Translations under genes and position numbers: made by a program | Part shown: positions 21,095-31,375 of the stretch, one piece after another | Layout of the letters: each line of letters begins with the position of its first letter | Position numbering within the stretch: the stretch's first letter is position 1 | The notes under the pieces: model-generated | The model's input: only the letters and a program-made list of their open reading frames with translations | Told to the model about the DNA's origin: nothing | Databases searched by the model: none | NCBI GenBank assembly: GCA_963989385.1 | Contig: OZ022514.1 | Location: 26,763,222 to 26,827,221, forward strand | Direction: 5' to 3' | Source: Ctena decussata | Taxonomy: Eukaryota > Mollusca > Bivalvia > Lucinida > Lucinidae | Length of the DNA stretch: 64,000 bases

Positions 21095-24000
21095 TCTCTC
21101 CCCCCCCCCAAAAAAAAAATAAAAAGAAAAAAAAAGAAAAGAAAATAAATAAATAAAATAGAATAACATAAAAACTAAATAAAATAAAATAGGGTTGGGG
21201 TGCATTGTGTTTTCTTTAAATTTGCAATAATCTTTAGAGCTATTTCTTTGTGTTTCTCGAAATCTGTTCTGGAAGCATAAATAAAAATGTTAAAATTTTT
21301 GGCTCCATATGACTCAAAATGTCAGACACTGTCGCATATAGTGAAACCTATACTGCGCCTAACTGAAGCACCTTTTTCCATCTCTCATCTCAGCGCGTCG
21401 TGATGTTAACCTGGGGTCTTGAAATTGACCGATGTGGTTGGACGTCATAGCGTTCGATTGGCGTCAGTCGAATACGCTTAAAGAGAAAACACTTAAATCA
21501 TTTTAGCTCACCTGAGCCATAGGCTCAGGGTGAGCTATTGTGATCATTCAGTGACCAAGGTCCGTCGTGCGTTGTCCTTCGTGAGTCGTCAACAATTTGC
21601 TTTAAATGACATCTTCTCTGAAACCGCTAAGCCTATGACCTTGATATTTGATATGAAACATTGTTTAGTAGACTTCTACTAAGTTTTTTCAAATAGTTCC
21701 CCTGGGGTCCAAATGGCCCTGCTGCGGGTGTGTGTATGTGTGTGTGTGTGTGTGGGGGGGGGGGGTGTCGTGTTCGAAAATCAAATATACTTAAAAATCT
21801 TCTTCTCCAGAACTGCATGGCTCAGATGCTTGATATTTGGGACATGTATGTAGCATTGGCTAATGTGTTTGAACCATAGAATACATAGAAAAATATTAAA
21901 CAATCTTCTACTTTGGTACCAATTGGCTCAGATGCTTGAATTTTGGTATGCAGCATTGCCTAGTAGTCTTTTACCAAGTTATTTAAATGATGGCCCCAGG
22001 GTCAAAAATGGCTTTGCGGCAGGGAGTCCTAGGTTTGAAACATAGAAATACATAGAAAAATATTCAAAAAACAATCTTCTCCTTTAGAAATTTAGTATGT
22101 AGCATTGGCTAGTAGTCCTATTCCAAGTTTATTCAAATGGTAACCCTAGAATCCAAAATGTTCCCACGGTAAGGAGTTCTGGCATTGAACCAAAGAATTA
22201 CATAGAAAAAAAATTAAAAAATCTTCTTCTCCAGAACTGCTCGGCTCAGATGCTTGCAATTTGGTATGTAGCATTGCCTAGTGGTCCTATACCAAGTTTG
22301 TTCAAATGGTGGCCCCAGGGTCCAAAATGTTTTCTTGGCAGGGAGTCCTGAGTTTGAACCAAAGAAATACATAGAAAAATATTCAAAAATATTCTTCTTC
22401 AGACCCACTAGGCTCAGATGCTTGAAATTTGGTATGTAGCATGGCCTAGTGGACTTATACCAAATGTATTCAAATGGCACTCCAGAGTTCAAAACGGCCC
22501 TGAGGCAGGGGGTTTTGTGTTGGAAAATAAAAATACTTAAAAATCTACTTCTCCAGAATTGCTATGCTCAGATGCTAGAAATGTGGTATGTAGCATTGCC
22601 TAGTGGTCCTTTACTAAGTTTCTTCAAATAGTGGCCCAATGATCCAAAATTACCTCACGCAAGGACGTCCTGGGTTTGAACCATAAGGAAATATTCAAAA
22701 ATCTTCTTCTTAAGAACCACTTGGCTCAGATGCTTGAAATTAGGTATGGTAGGGGTTGAACGAATGAAAATTTATTCAAGCAGTCCAGGACACATGGCCA
22801 ACATGGTGGCCACATCGATATATGGTAAAAAGCGTTCAAAAATCCTCTTCTCCAGAACCATACGACCGATTGTCTTGAACCTTGCTATTTCGCATTGAGT
22901 ATATACTTGAGTTCTACCAAGATTCTTTAAATGATGACCATGGGTTGACCCTGCTTTTTGTACGGCAAGTACAAATTTGCTTTTTGGTGTTTTATATATG
23001 GGAAAATGCTTAAACATAAGAGTTAATGGAAACTATAGAACATTTTGGTGCAAAATTTGATAAATACGGTCTGATAACTAAATGAGTACATGAAAGTTTT
23101 GAGTAACAGAGATTAAGATCTTCTTTGACCTTTAACCAGTGTCTTTTCATATTTTGACAGTTTCAAACTATCAGTTTTGTTCAAATGATGACCCTTGTTC
23201 GATCTTTTTGCTCAGGTGAGCAATTCAGGGCCTCTTTTGCCTTCTTGATTTTCTGTACTAATAATATTGCGCATTTTTCGATCTAACAGTTGTAATACAA
23301 GACCAATACAGCTCAGAATAAAGTGTAGATATAAAAGTTAAAGCTTTAGTTTTCTACGGTCGTCAGGTGATGGAGCTAATGGTCGTTTCTAAAGTTATTC
23401 ATAATTGAGCTGCGACACGAGAACCCAACAAAAGTGGTTGTGCGCCCAGCGCAGACTCAGATCAAACTGGGCATCCGCCCAGTCTGATCAGAGTCTTCGC
23501 TGTGCACTTAAAGGTTAGCTAAGGGTCTAAGCTACATCCATGCAGACAGTGATGACTCTGATTAGATAAGGCGGGTGTCCAGCCTTGTCCAGCCTGACCT
23601 GATTCTTCGCTGGGCGCTCATGCCACTTCGTTGGCTTTGTCGTGTCGCGGCTCATGTGGCGCAAAAGACATTATCGCTCCTGCCTCTAGCGTCATCATCC
23701 GATGAAAGTCGAAAAGTAAACTTTTAGTTCTTAAATGACCTTCTAAAACGGTTGTCTTATGTTTGTTGATAGGTATGCTGGGTATCAAACACCTACTTCA
23801 TACCCATGGACAGCAGCGTGCCCACGAATCCCAGTCAGAGACAGGACAGAGAACTGACTTATTACCAATGGGTACCAATGATTCTCCTGTTTATGGCTCT
23901 GCTCTTCAAGATTCCGAGAATTGTTTGGAAATTACTAATGTCTTCCACCTCCTTCAATTTGGACAAGGTAAATCAAATGAGTCATGATTGGGAAACAGAC

Positions 24001-26111
24001 TATTTTGTTGGCCAGTTCGGGTACTGTAACACGAATTCTATGAAATTTCGTATTTTTCCTATTTTGAGTATTATGGGTTTCCTCTGCTTGACAATTACAT
24101 GTACCTAGCAGAATACCCCGCGTTTGTGTAGTTGATTTTTGTCGAGCTCGCTTGTGGTAAGCGAGGCATAGTCGCCGGTTTGGTGTTGGTGCGTCCGTCC
24201 GTCCGCCCGTATGTCCGTTTACTTAAATGATTTTAATGATGGTTCAAAAACGACAAAATTTTCAGAGCGATCGAACGTAAGTGGCAATATGTTAAATATG
24301 TTTCTACTGCTTCTTTGAGATACGGGGGCATGCCGGATGTTTTATGACGGGCTGGTGATGCTAAGCCTCGTTACTCGCGAGAACATGATCATATCTCAAT
24401 ATACATATAAGCATTAGGGTCTGTTTATCTAAACAATTCGGGGGTCGAGTCCTCCGGGCTGCACATGTCCGATTAATTTCTTCAATCTAACAGACTTAGG
24501 AAATCCATACCCAGAGTGTCTTCTGCTGAAAAAATGTAATATCAGGTTCACGCTGGTCTGGCATTCAACACTGGCAACGAGGCAACGTACTTTAAAACAC
24601 GATTGTTTTCGCATACTTCTTACATTAATTTGAAAATATCATTCTTACGGACCCGGCAGTTTGTTAGACATCTTAGTCAGACCAGATTTTCGAAGAAATT
24701 CCATCTAGTATTGATGCGATGCTTTCACCAATTCGTTGGCTGGTCGTTGTAGCCCAAAAATTGTTTTCAAACATTTCTTGAATATGCATATCCATTCAGT
24801 AAAACTTTTGAGTCCTATTTCAAGAGTAGGGGGTCGGATGGTCCGTGAGGTAAACTTATCCTATGAGCAGAACAAACAGGTTCCTTGTACGCTGTCTTCG
24901 TTGCCTGTGTTGAATGCCAGACCAGTGTGAGGTTGGCAGCCGGTGATTGCAGAGTTTCTAAACGTCAACGGTCGCGCCGGCCTTACCAAACCGGCAAAAC
25001 TATTAATATGCACGGGAAACCTAATATTTGTACAAACAGTCGAGATAAAGTGCATTATTGTCTTGCAATCCATTTTAGCCGCGACATGACAAAACCAACA
25101 AGGTGGCATGGGCGCCCAGTGAGATTCAGATCAGCCTTGACATCGGCTCAGTCTGATCAGACTCTTCGTCGTGCACTTAAAGACTGGGCGGATGCCCAGG
25201 CTGATCTGAGTCTTGGCTGGGCACACATGTCACTTTGTTTATTTTGCCGTCTCGTGGCTCAATTATAGATGCATCTATGGTCTCTTTTGCAGTTCATCAC
25301 AATGGTACGAGAAATTCAGCTGGCACCTTCTATAGAAAAGAAAGACAAGCTTAATGATCTAGTCAACTATATTCATGAATGGCGGGAAACAACCAAGCAG
25401 CATCACACAAACCGCTACAAAGGCACTAAAAGACAGACTGTGTACCAAAGCACATGCCTCATTTGCGGACTGAGATACGGGAACTACTTTTTGGTTTCAG
25501 CATTGCTTGTGAAAGTACTCTACGTCGTTAATGCAAGCAGTCAGTTTTTTGTGCTAAATGACTTTCTTGGGACGGATTTTGGGCTATTCGGCATTGAGGT
25601 CATAAACGGTTTAGCAAGTGGCAATGTAGATGGTTTTAAACCTCTCCCACGATTTCCCTTTGTGACTCTTTGCGATTTCAAGTTACGTCAGTTGGAAAAC
25701 ATTCAAAACTGGACAATTCAGTGTGTACTGCCAATCAATTTGTTCAATGAAAAAATATTTCTTTTCATCTGGTTTTGGCTAGTCATGCTGTGCGTTCTGA
25801 CGTCAATATCGCTTCTGACAAATTCCTACGCCATGATGTTCCCAACCAACCGACTACAGTATATAAAGAAGTTCTTGAAACTTAGACATGTCTACCTCTC
25901 AAACACCGAAGAGAAACAAATTCTCTATAAATTTGTTCATTCATACCTTAAGTTCGACGGAGTTTATGTTATCCGTGTCGCAGGACATAACGGAACAGAA
26001 ATTCTGGTGGCCCAGTTAATTGAGAAGCTGTACACAAACTACAAAATTGGTCACGGAATCAGAAAACAATCAAACGGGGACCTTGTGACTGTAAAATACG
26101 AAAAAGAATAA
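20174..26111 (+). CDS. Innexin B, three recognised exons, 5' exon not found
   Basis: Second innexin subunit in tandem with innexin A. Exons 20174-20390, 23773-23967 and 25293-26111 join in frame to about 409 residues, ending in TAA. Numbered from the first visible residue: DDDFIDRLSHRYTT (20-33); TM1 about 31-50; loop 1 with Cys55, Cys57 and Cys74; YYQWVP (102-107) at TM2; TM3 about 200-223; loop 2 with Cys264 and Cys281; TM4 about 291-314; and a C-tail with YLKFDGVYVIRVAGHNGTE. The loops, TM4 and C-tail motif match innexin A strongly, while the cytoplasmic loop and C-terminus differ most. As in A, one base of a split codon opens the first recognised exon, so an ATG-bearing exon lies upstream, somewhere in 13.5-20.2 kb. 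AATAAA at 26288 is a good poly(A) signal. Confidence 0.93.
20413..20580 (-). mobile_element. 5'-truncated second copy of the same SINE
   Basis: Near-identical to 20645-20815 (ends GGTTGGTTGATTTGATGCTT and ACTGCCCTTCTTGA) but without the tRNA-like head. It starts 23 bp after the exon donor of innexin B. The near-identity suggests a recent duplication or two recent insertions. Confidence 0.8.
20645..20915 (-). mobile_element. tRNA-derived SINE, full length, minus strand
   Basis: On the minus strand a tRNA-like head (20915 to 20842) reads GGGCCGGGTAGCGCAATCGG, with a CTCGTAA anticodon-like loop (Thr CGT type) and B box GGTTCGAATCC. A body of about 190 bp follows, ending in a short repeated tail of the ATCAACC type. 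The anticodon stem is imperfect, so this is a SINE head rather than a functional tRNA gene. Confidence 0.75.
20924..21010 (-). mobile_element. Fragment of SINE family C body
   Basis: Shares the order GATGGATG, TTTAACAGTGTTTCAGT and AGGAGGGTGAT with the copies at 39026 and 57924. No tRNA-like head is left. Confidence 0.45.
21053..21100. repeat. CT microsatellite with adjoining C and A runs
   Basis: A (TC)n run, interrupted once by TG, followed by poly-C and an A-rich AAAATAAA-type stretch to about 21190. Confidence 0.95.
21503..23225. mobile_element. Element of about 1.7 kb with AGCTCACCTGAGC inverted ends and an internal tandem array
   Basis: Inverted ends: TAGCTCACCTGAGCC on the left and GCTCAGGTGAGCAATT on the right. 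The left end also carries a mini-hairpin (CTCACCTGAGCC...GGCTCAGGGTGAG). The interior (about 21600-22950) is a diverged array of about seven units of 100-170 bp. Each contains GGCTCAGATGCTTGAAATTT, a TAGCATTGCCTAGTGGTC-like stretch and TCAAATGGTGGCCCCAGGGT. No transposase seen. A GT/G-rich microsatellite at 21728-21766 interrupts it. Confidence 0.75.
23407..23653. mobile_element. Palindromic MITE of the 235-bp family, innexin B intron 1
   Basis: Ends GAGCTGCGACACGAGAACCC and TTTGTCGTGTCGCGGCTC. More diverged than the copy in innexin A, with an extra GTCCAGCCTTGTCCAGCCTG stutter. Ends 119 bp before exon 2. Confidence 0.85.
23773..23967 (+). CDS. Innexin B exon: second half of loop 1 and TM2
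   Basis: Acceptor GATAG|GT and donor AAG|GTAAAT. 65 complete codons, VCWVSNTYFIP to SFNLDK, including YYQWVP. Same length and phase as innexin A. Confidence 0.94.
23968..25292 (+). other. Innexin B intron 2 (1.3 kb)
   Basis: Contains a GTCCGTCCGTCC-type low-complexity patch near 24189, opposed copies of a dispersed 19-bp motif (24548-24566 minus, 24912-24930 plus) and a palindromic MITE (25076-25260) next to the acceptor. Confidence 0.85.
25076..25260. mobile_element. Shortened palindromic MITE directly before innexin B exon 3
   Basis: Begins TAGCCGCGACATGACAAAAC and ends TTGCCGTCTCGTGGCTC. The central part is missing compared with the 235-bp copies. 32 bp separate it from exon 3, almost the same position as the copy in innexin A. 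Confidence 0.82.
25293..26111 (+). CDS. Innexin B terminal exon
   Basis: The acceptor TTTTGCAG|TTC opens 272 codons and a TAA stop. It contains GNYFLVSALLVKVLYVVN (TM3), Cys in TLCDF and in WTIQCVLP, NEKIFLFIWFWLVMLCVL (TM4, identical to A) and a C-tail. A perfect 15-bp stem covers the stop codon (separate entry). Confidence 0.95.
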   Translation, partial: FITMVREIQLAPSIEKKDKLNDLVNYIHEWRETTKQHHTNRYKGTKRQTVYQSTCLICGLRYGNYFLVSALLVKVLYVVNASSQFFVLNDFLGTDFGLFGIEVINGLASGNVDGFKPLPRFPFVTLCDFKLRQLENIQNWTIQCVLPINLFNEKIFLFIWFWLVMLCVLTSISLLTNSYAMMFPTNRLQYIKKFLKLRHVYLSNTEEKQILYKFVHSYLKFDGVYVIRVAGHNGTEILVAQLIEKLYTNYKIGHGIRKQSNGDLVTVKYEKE

Positions 26112-26158
26112 CCGTGGACTGTTTGTGATGTTTACAGACATGACACGGTTATTCTTTT
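26102..26158 (+). promoter_or_regulatory. Hairpin straddling the innexin B stop codon
   Basis: AAAAGAATAACCGTG (26102-26116) pairs perfectly with CACGGTTATTCTTTT (26144-26158) across a 27-nt loop. The TAA stop (26109-26111) lies in the 5' arm. The frame after the stop stays open for 29 codons. Any function is inference. Confidence 0.5.
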
Positions 26159-26287
26159 CAGTCAAGTTATGTTAAATTCAATTTTTTCCAAGTGTTTTTA
26201 AGTGTTACCAGGGCATGCATAGTTCATCTAAATAATATATGAAATCTTTAAATTTTTAGAATTTTTATCTTTGTATAGAATATATAA

Positions 26288-26293
26288 AATAAA
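26288..26293 (+). terminator. Poly(A) signal of innexin B
   Basis: Canonical AATAAA 177 bp after the stop codon, followed by ordinary AT-rich sequence. Confidence 0.6.
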
Positions 26294-26441
26294 GTTCTTA
26301 AATACCGCCCATATACAGGCAAAATTACAGTGTTTTATTCTCCACTCCTGACCCGTGACAAAATATTTTCCAGAGCGATCATTCGTTTCTTAGAATTCAA
26401 TTTCCTTTTTTTTCTCGAAAATGATTGCTGTTGAAAACCAG

Positions 26442-27029
26442 ATTGCCTAGTATGCGATAGTCAAACAAAATAATCACGTGATAACACATGCATCTTTGTT
26501 TATAGGATTCAGGGGCCGTATTCATAAAGCCACTTAAGTCGTTGCTATGCGGTTGCTAAGGCTTAATATCTATAAAGGAGATTCCCTACAACTATGAAAT
26601 TTGGTCTGGAGGAACAGTCTTTGTAAGACTGTTCCTCCAGATCAAATTTCATAGTTGTAGGGAATCTCCTTCAAAGGAATTTAGCCTTAGCAACAGCATA
26701 GCAACGACTTAAGTTGTTTTATGAATACGGCCCCCCATTGCCTAGTATGCGATAGTCAAACAAAATAATCACGTGACAACACATGCATCTTTGTTTATAG
26801 GATTCAGGGGCCGTATTCATAAAGCCACTTAAGTCGTTGCTATGCGGTTGCTAAGGCTTAATATCTATAAAGGAGATTCCCTACAGCTATGAAATTTGGT
26901 CTGAAGGAACAGTCTTTGTAAGACTGTTCCTCCAGAGCAAATTTCATAGTTGTAGGGAATCTCCTTCAAAGGAATTTAGCCTTAGCAACAGCATAGCAAC
27001 CACTTAAGTCGTTTTATGAATACGGCCCC
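26442..27029. repeat. 295-bp tandem duplication carrying a palindromic MITE in each unit
   Basis: Unit 1 begins ATTGCCTAGTATGCGATAGT at 26442 and unit 2 at 26737. Each contains the MITE with ends GGGGCCGTATTCATAAA (26512-26734 and 26807-27029). The long arms carry CTACAACTATGAAATTTG and a GGAACAGTC centre. The units differ by only a few bases, so the duplication is recent. Confidence 0.92.
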
Positions 27030-27611
27030 AGACCCGTAAATCATGGTCGGAAAATCCCGTTAGAATTTGGTTTGCATAACCCAAACGTATTTACCTATAA
27101 TTTTAAGTTTCCTTTGTAGATGTTAAAGATAATGAATTCTTACAATTAGGTTTTATACAGTATGCTATAATTGTTGGTATTGGCTAGTCGTACGGTTTGG
27201 CATTAACCGGCTAGCTTTGAGTTTACCCTTAGGGTCCGTTTGGGTACGATCAACTCTACCCGTACGACCAGCCACTGCCATAATTGTCCTCTATATGTTT
27301 CTTCTTTTAATAATGTACATGTAAACAATTTGCAAATACACGTAACTGATGCAGTTGCAGTACAAAGTCAGATAAAAGTATCCTTGTATAGTTTCCATAC
27401 AGAAAAAAGCTTTATCATATGACGTCGCATCTGAGAGTGTAATAAAGCCATGCATTAAAAACGATAATCCACTAGTGGATTAAATATGCAAATTACGTCG
27501 TAACGTTATACGTTGACGTCCATAAAAACGTCGCGTTTTCTAATGGCAAAATCGTGACGTTTTAATGCAAAATTTGCTAAGAAAATGCAATTTTAGTGTC
27601 ATATGATAAAC

Positions 27612-27759
27612 AGAATCTTGCATTCATGCTCCTGTATTATTGAATTTATTAAACTCGTTGGGGAAAACCGATAAGATGCTCGGCATAGCCTCGCATCTTA
27701 TCTTTTCCCCCAACTCGTTTAATAAATTCAATAATACATGAGCACTCATGTAAGATTCT
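27612..27759. repeat. 148-bp foldback with AATTTATTAAACTCGTTGGG arms
   Basis: AGAATCTTGCATTCATGCTC and the mirrored end. Centre CCGATAAGATGC-TCGGC. The preceding 150 bp (27455-27610) is rich in ACGTCG/GACGTC motifs and includes the palindrome AATCCACTAGTGGATT, so the element may start near 27455. Confidence 0.82.
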
Positions 27760-27838
27760 CTATAACTCATAATTCACTCTCTCTCTTCCAAAATATAACT
27801 CAGCAAAAAGCATCATCTAGCGTCCTCACATCATAATT

Positions 27839-28072
27839 GAGCCATGACACGAGAAAACCAATAAAGTGGTTGTGCACCTAGTGCAGACTCAGATTAGCCT
27901 GGTCATCCACCCAGTCTTGTCATACTCTTCGCTAACCGCTCAAAGGCTAGCTAAGGGTCTAAACTACCTCCATGCGTACAGCGAAGACTCTTCAGACTGG
28001 GCGGATGCCCAGGCTGATCTGAGTCTGTGCTGGGCGCACAACCACTTTGTTGGTTTTGTCCAGTCGCGGCTT
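27839..28072. mobile_element. Palindromic MITE, 235-bp family
   Basis: GAGCCATGACACGAGAAAAC to GGTTTTGTCCAGTCGCGGCT. Arms pair along about 90 bp. Confidence 0.87.
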
Positions 28073-29400
28073 ATATAAACTTCCACTCTTTAAGGATGTC
28101 CGCTGGTGACAAATTTGAGACCTCTGCGCAACGCGAACTGCCAACAACGGTTCGGAATGTCGAGTGTCGGATGTCGTAATTTAGCCGTCTTACAATTAAG
28201 AAATAATATAAAATCACTATGTTTTTAAAAACTTTGGATGCTGTTGTATAATTTTCATTCGAGCGCTACCATTTTTTTCAGTCGCTCAAGAGATATTAGG
28301 TACCACGTACCCGTGATGTCGTTATTTGCCTGCACACCACATGCCAGGCACTTTACTATGCCTTTACCATGTTTTCAATTTGCAACCACACTGCGTTTAG
28401 TTCCTATGTCATCCGGCATCCCATCCGTCAGACAGTCTCTGGTTTTACTTGACAAATTATTCGACTTTCTTTACGAGTTTCGGAGCAAGTTGATGCATCC
28501 CATACACCCCACCCACATATGGCCGCGAGAGGCCAAATCCCCTAGACACCAAAGGAGCTCTGATGAGTCTGAGGGCTATACATGATATAAAAAATATGCC
28601 TGTTGACAGATATAATCTTACTTCAGCTAATATGTTCAGCTACGCAGGCCTAGTCCTAGGCATACGGTTGAAATTCTCTTAATCTCTTCAAATACACTGC
28701 AGCTGTTTTGTTTAGTTTCGTTGGTACTCAGTACATGTAACGATGACGTGTGATGTTGCTGTCAATTACAATCTACAGCTGACTTCATCTGAAACTGTTA
28801 ATGAATTGCCAAGTGGTGTGTTTAATTTTACTTTGGTATCAGTTTGCGCATCTGCAACAAACAGCTAGCACATTGAAGCGCAAAAACTGACCAGAGTGAC
28901 AGTGGTGGAGTGAAGTTTCTGTCATTAGTGAACTAACTGCGCTGAAAGCCTACATTAGACTTCATTAGTGCATGCATCAGGCTGCTCTAAAACTCTTTTA
29001 CGAAAGCAGGTCTCACTAAAATAGTCTATGTTCTTGAGACCCAACACCATATCAAAATTTTGAGGTTAGTACCTTATCCTTTGGGCGGTATTTTACTAAT
29101 CAAAAGTTTTGATTTCACCCGATTATTACGGACGTCATTTATTACTAGGTTGGGGACCGAGTAAATTCAGTGGGTATGGGATGGGGTGCGGGGGGTATAT
29201 ATTTTGTTAGGCATATGGGGGTGGGGGTCAGAAGTTTTGTATCCGCCGACATTTAAAGAAAATAGTTTCAGCTTTGGGAGTCGAGGGGCTACCTCAAACT
29301 TCCCCTCCCGTCCCACCATTATTACATTTTCAAATTAGTTCTTTCGATCAAACTTGTCTTCCAAACATTTAGGGATCGACCATTTGATATTCTGGGGGTG

Positions 29401-29432
29401 GGGGTGGCGGGGGGGGGGGGGGTGGGGGGGGG
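29401..29432. repeat. G-rich tract
   Basis: GGGGGTGGCGG followed by long G runs. Potential G-quadruplex and a likely sequencing trouble spot. Confidence 0.9.
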
Positions 29433-29744
29433 CTGGTATTCTTGATGGAGACAGGACATTTTATTTCACTGGAATCTATAGCCTACTAATGGACACCTAA
29501 AATTATTGCCGAAAATAATTTCTGAACGTTCTCCAAAATTCGATCAGTGGTCACCCTTGAAAAGGTGAATTTATTTCTGAAATTTCGGGCAAAAAATATG
29601 GGACTTCGTGGGACTTCGTTTTTTGCTTTCTCGGCTATTTTTTGTGCTTCCAAGTCTCAGAATTTTTGCTCGCAGTTATTTTTGCGCGAATCTGCCCGTG
29701 CGTTAAAGCGCGTGCGACTATAGGTATGCGAGTCGAATTTTTTT

Positions 29745-29930
29745 TGGGCCGTGCATCGGAAAGGTGCTTCATACCAAATGCGAACAGCGAAGACCCAGAT
29801 CAGCAGACACGTCTGTGCAGTAACATTAGCCTGGTCTCTGTCTGCATCAACAATCTATCATGCGAATCCAAACGAGGATGCGCGGGTGCGCAGGCTGAAG
29901 TGAGTCTTTGCTTTTCGTATATGCGATAAG
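29745..29930. repeat. Dispersed repeat, distant relative of the 235-bp MITE
   Basis: GCGAACAGCGAAGACCCAGA and the TGCGCAGGCTGAAGTGAGTC end keep the order AGATCAGCC...GGCTGA...GAGTCTTTGC. Similar pieces at 31063-31235 (GAAGACACAGATCAGCCTAC) and 61378-61450 (GCCTGCGCCGTTGCGCAGGC hairpin, TTTTCGTACATGTATCAAGG). Confidence 0.45.
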
Positions 29931-31375
29931 GCGCAATTTCTCACAACAAATCTATTTTTGAGCGGGAATGTGCACGTTTCAGTTGTTAAAGACTTTCAGA
30001 ACGAAAAACTCCGCTTTGTCGTAGCTTTTCATTTAAAATGACAGCGTCCTGACAAAGTTTGTCGGAACGCACGCGCAAACAGTGAGAGCACCGCTATGTG
30101 CACGGTCTCTGCATTCAAAGTTCGCACTTCCAATGGCACATTTGTCCCGAGTCCTTAATCTGAAAATCGCAGTTTCCATTCCCTGCGATACATGAACTGC
30201 GACTAAAACAGACATCGGTAGGGCGTCTCAAAAGGATATTAGAACATGTCCGATCAGCAACCACCCACATCACACTCAACATTTGCGAACATTGATCAAT
30301 CTTACAAATCTCCGGTATTCACTGACAGTTTTCCGTGCTCAGGCTGTTTGCTGTTCGGACATGTAATGCGTCGCCTTTTTCGTGTAATTACTGTTATAGT
30401 GCATGGTACACCTCAATCTTTATTTGCCATTTTTTAAAAAGGGGAACAACTTTTGTGACCTCCTGTTTACTTCCCTGGACGACTTGGCCCTTCAGTGACA
30501 GGACCTTTCGATTTACTGTTGTCTTCACAAGAGAAACCCAACAAGACTACGGGTAAACAAACTGCGCCTGGTAGATACGCAATTCTATTCCAAAGTAGAA
30601 ATTTAAAATCCATCTTCTGCAAACGGACTTCTATATAATATAACGATGCTATTCGATTCGTACATTCGTATAAAGATTCAGTTTTGCTAAAGATACATAT
30701 ATGTAAACTGGTGGAGTATATCACAAAACTGCCGAAAGCTCGTTTTGATCACTTTCTGCAGTTTTCTGATATGCCATCAGTTCCTATACGAGTCAGATAT
30801 AGCATTGTTATTTATATTTTGTTTAAGCGTTGAAGAGCCTTGAATCCTTCACTAACGACTTCGTCATCTAACAATACTTCGAAAAAACTGCCCTCTCACT
30901 GACGAAAGCCTCATGCAGGCAGTCTTTTTCATAATGGGTTAGATGACGACGACAGACTAGTGTGGACGTGCATTTAGATAGAGAGAGAGAAAAGAAGGAA
31001 ATTCCAACACATTTTAATGCACACTGAAACTAACGCAAAAAACATTATTCATGAAAACGGGCTTTATATTACGCGCGAATAGGGAAGACACAGATCAGCC
31101 TACACATATGCACAGTCTGATTAGCATTTTTTTTCTATGTGAAGCAAGCATGTACATATTGAACAGAGGCTGTGCGAATGTGCGGACTGATCAGAGACTT
31201 TCCTGTTAGCACATGCAATAAGGCACAGTTTCTCACAGCTGAGGAGCAAAAAGAAAAAAACAAACAAACAGGCTTTTCTTATGCCGCAAGTTTGGGCAAA
31301 TTATGTGGTTACACTGCATCGAGAATTCCATTCGAACTGGGAAAAAGCTTTTTCTGTCTTCTAATTACATGGCAT

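Larger units (their letters stand above)
20391..23772 (+). other. Innexin B intron 1 (3.4 kb), stacked repeats
   Basis: Contains two copies of a tRNA-derived SINE (20413-20915), a piece of a second SINE family (20924-21010), a CT microsatellite, an element of about 1.7 kb with AGCTCACCTGAGC ends and internal tandem repeats, and a palindromic MITE ending about 120 bp before exon 2. Confidence 0.85.
28073..31375. other. Gene-poor stretch
   Basis: No supported exon. Contains the 18-bp motif TTAAGGATGTCCGCTGGT (28090), a G-rich tract at 29.4 kb and pieces of dispersed repeats. ORFs of 60-115 codons here lack recognisable domains. Confidence 0.55.

Noticed and set aside
28238..28585. 115-codon ORF as a host gene
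   Set aside because: No recognisable domain, no splice context and composition like the surroundings; treated as chance.
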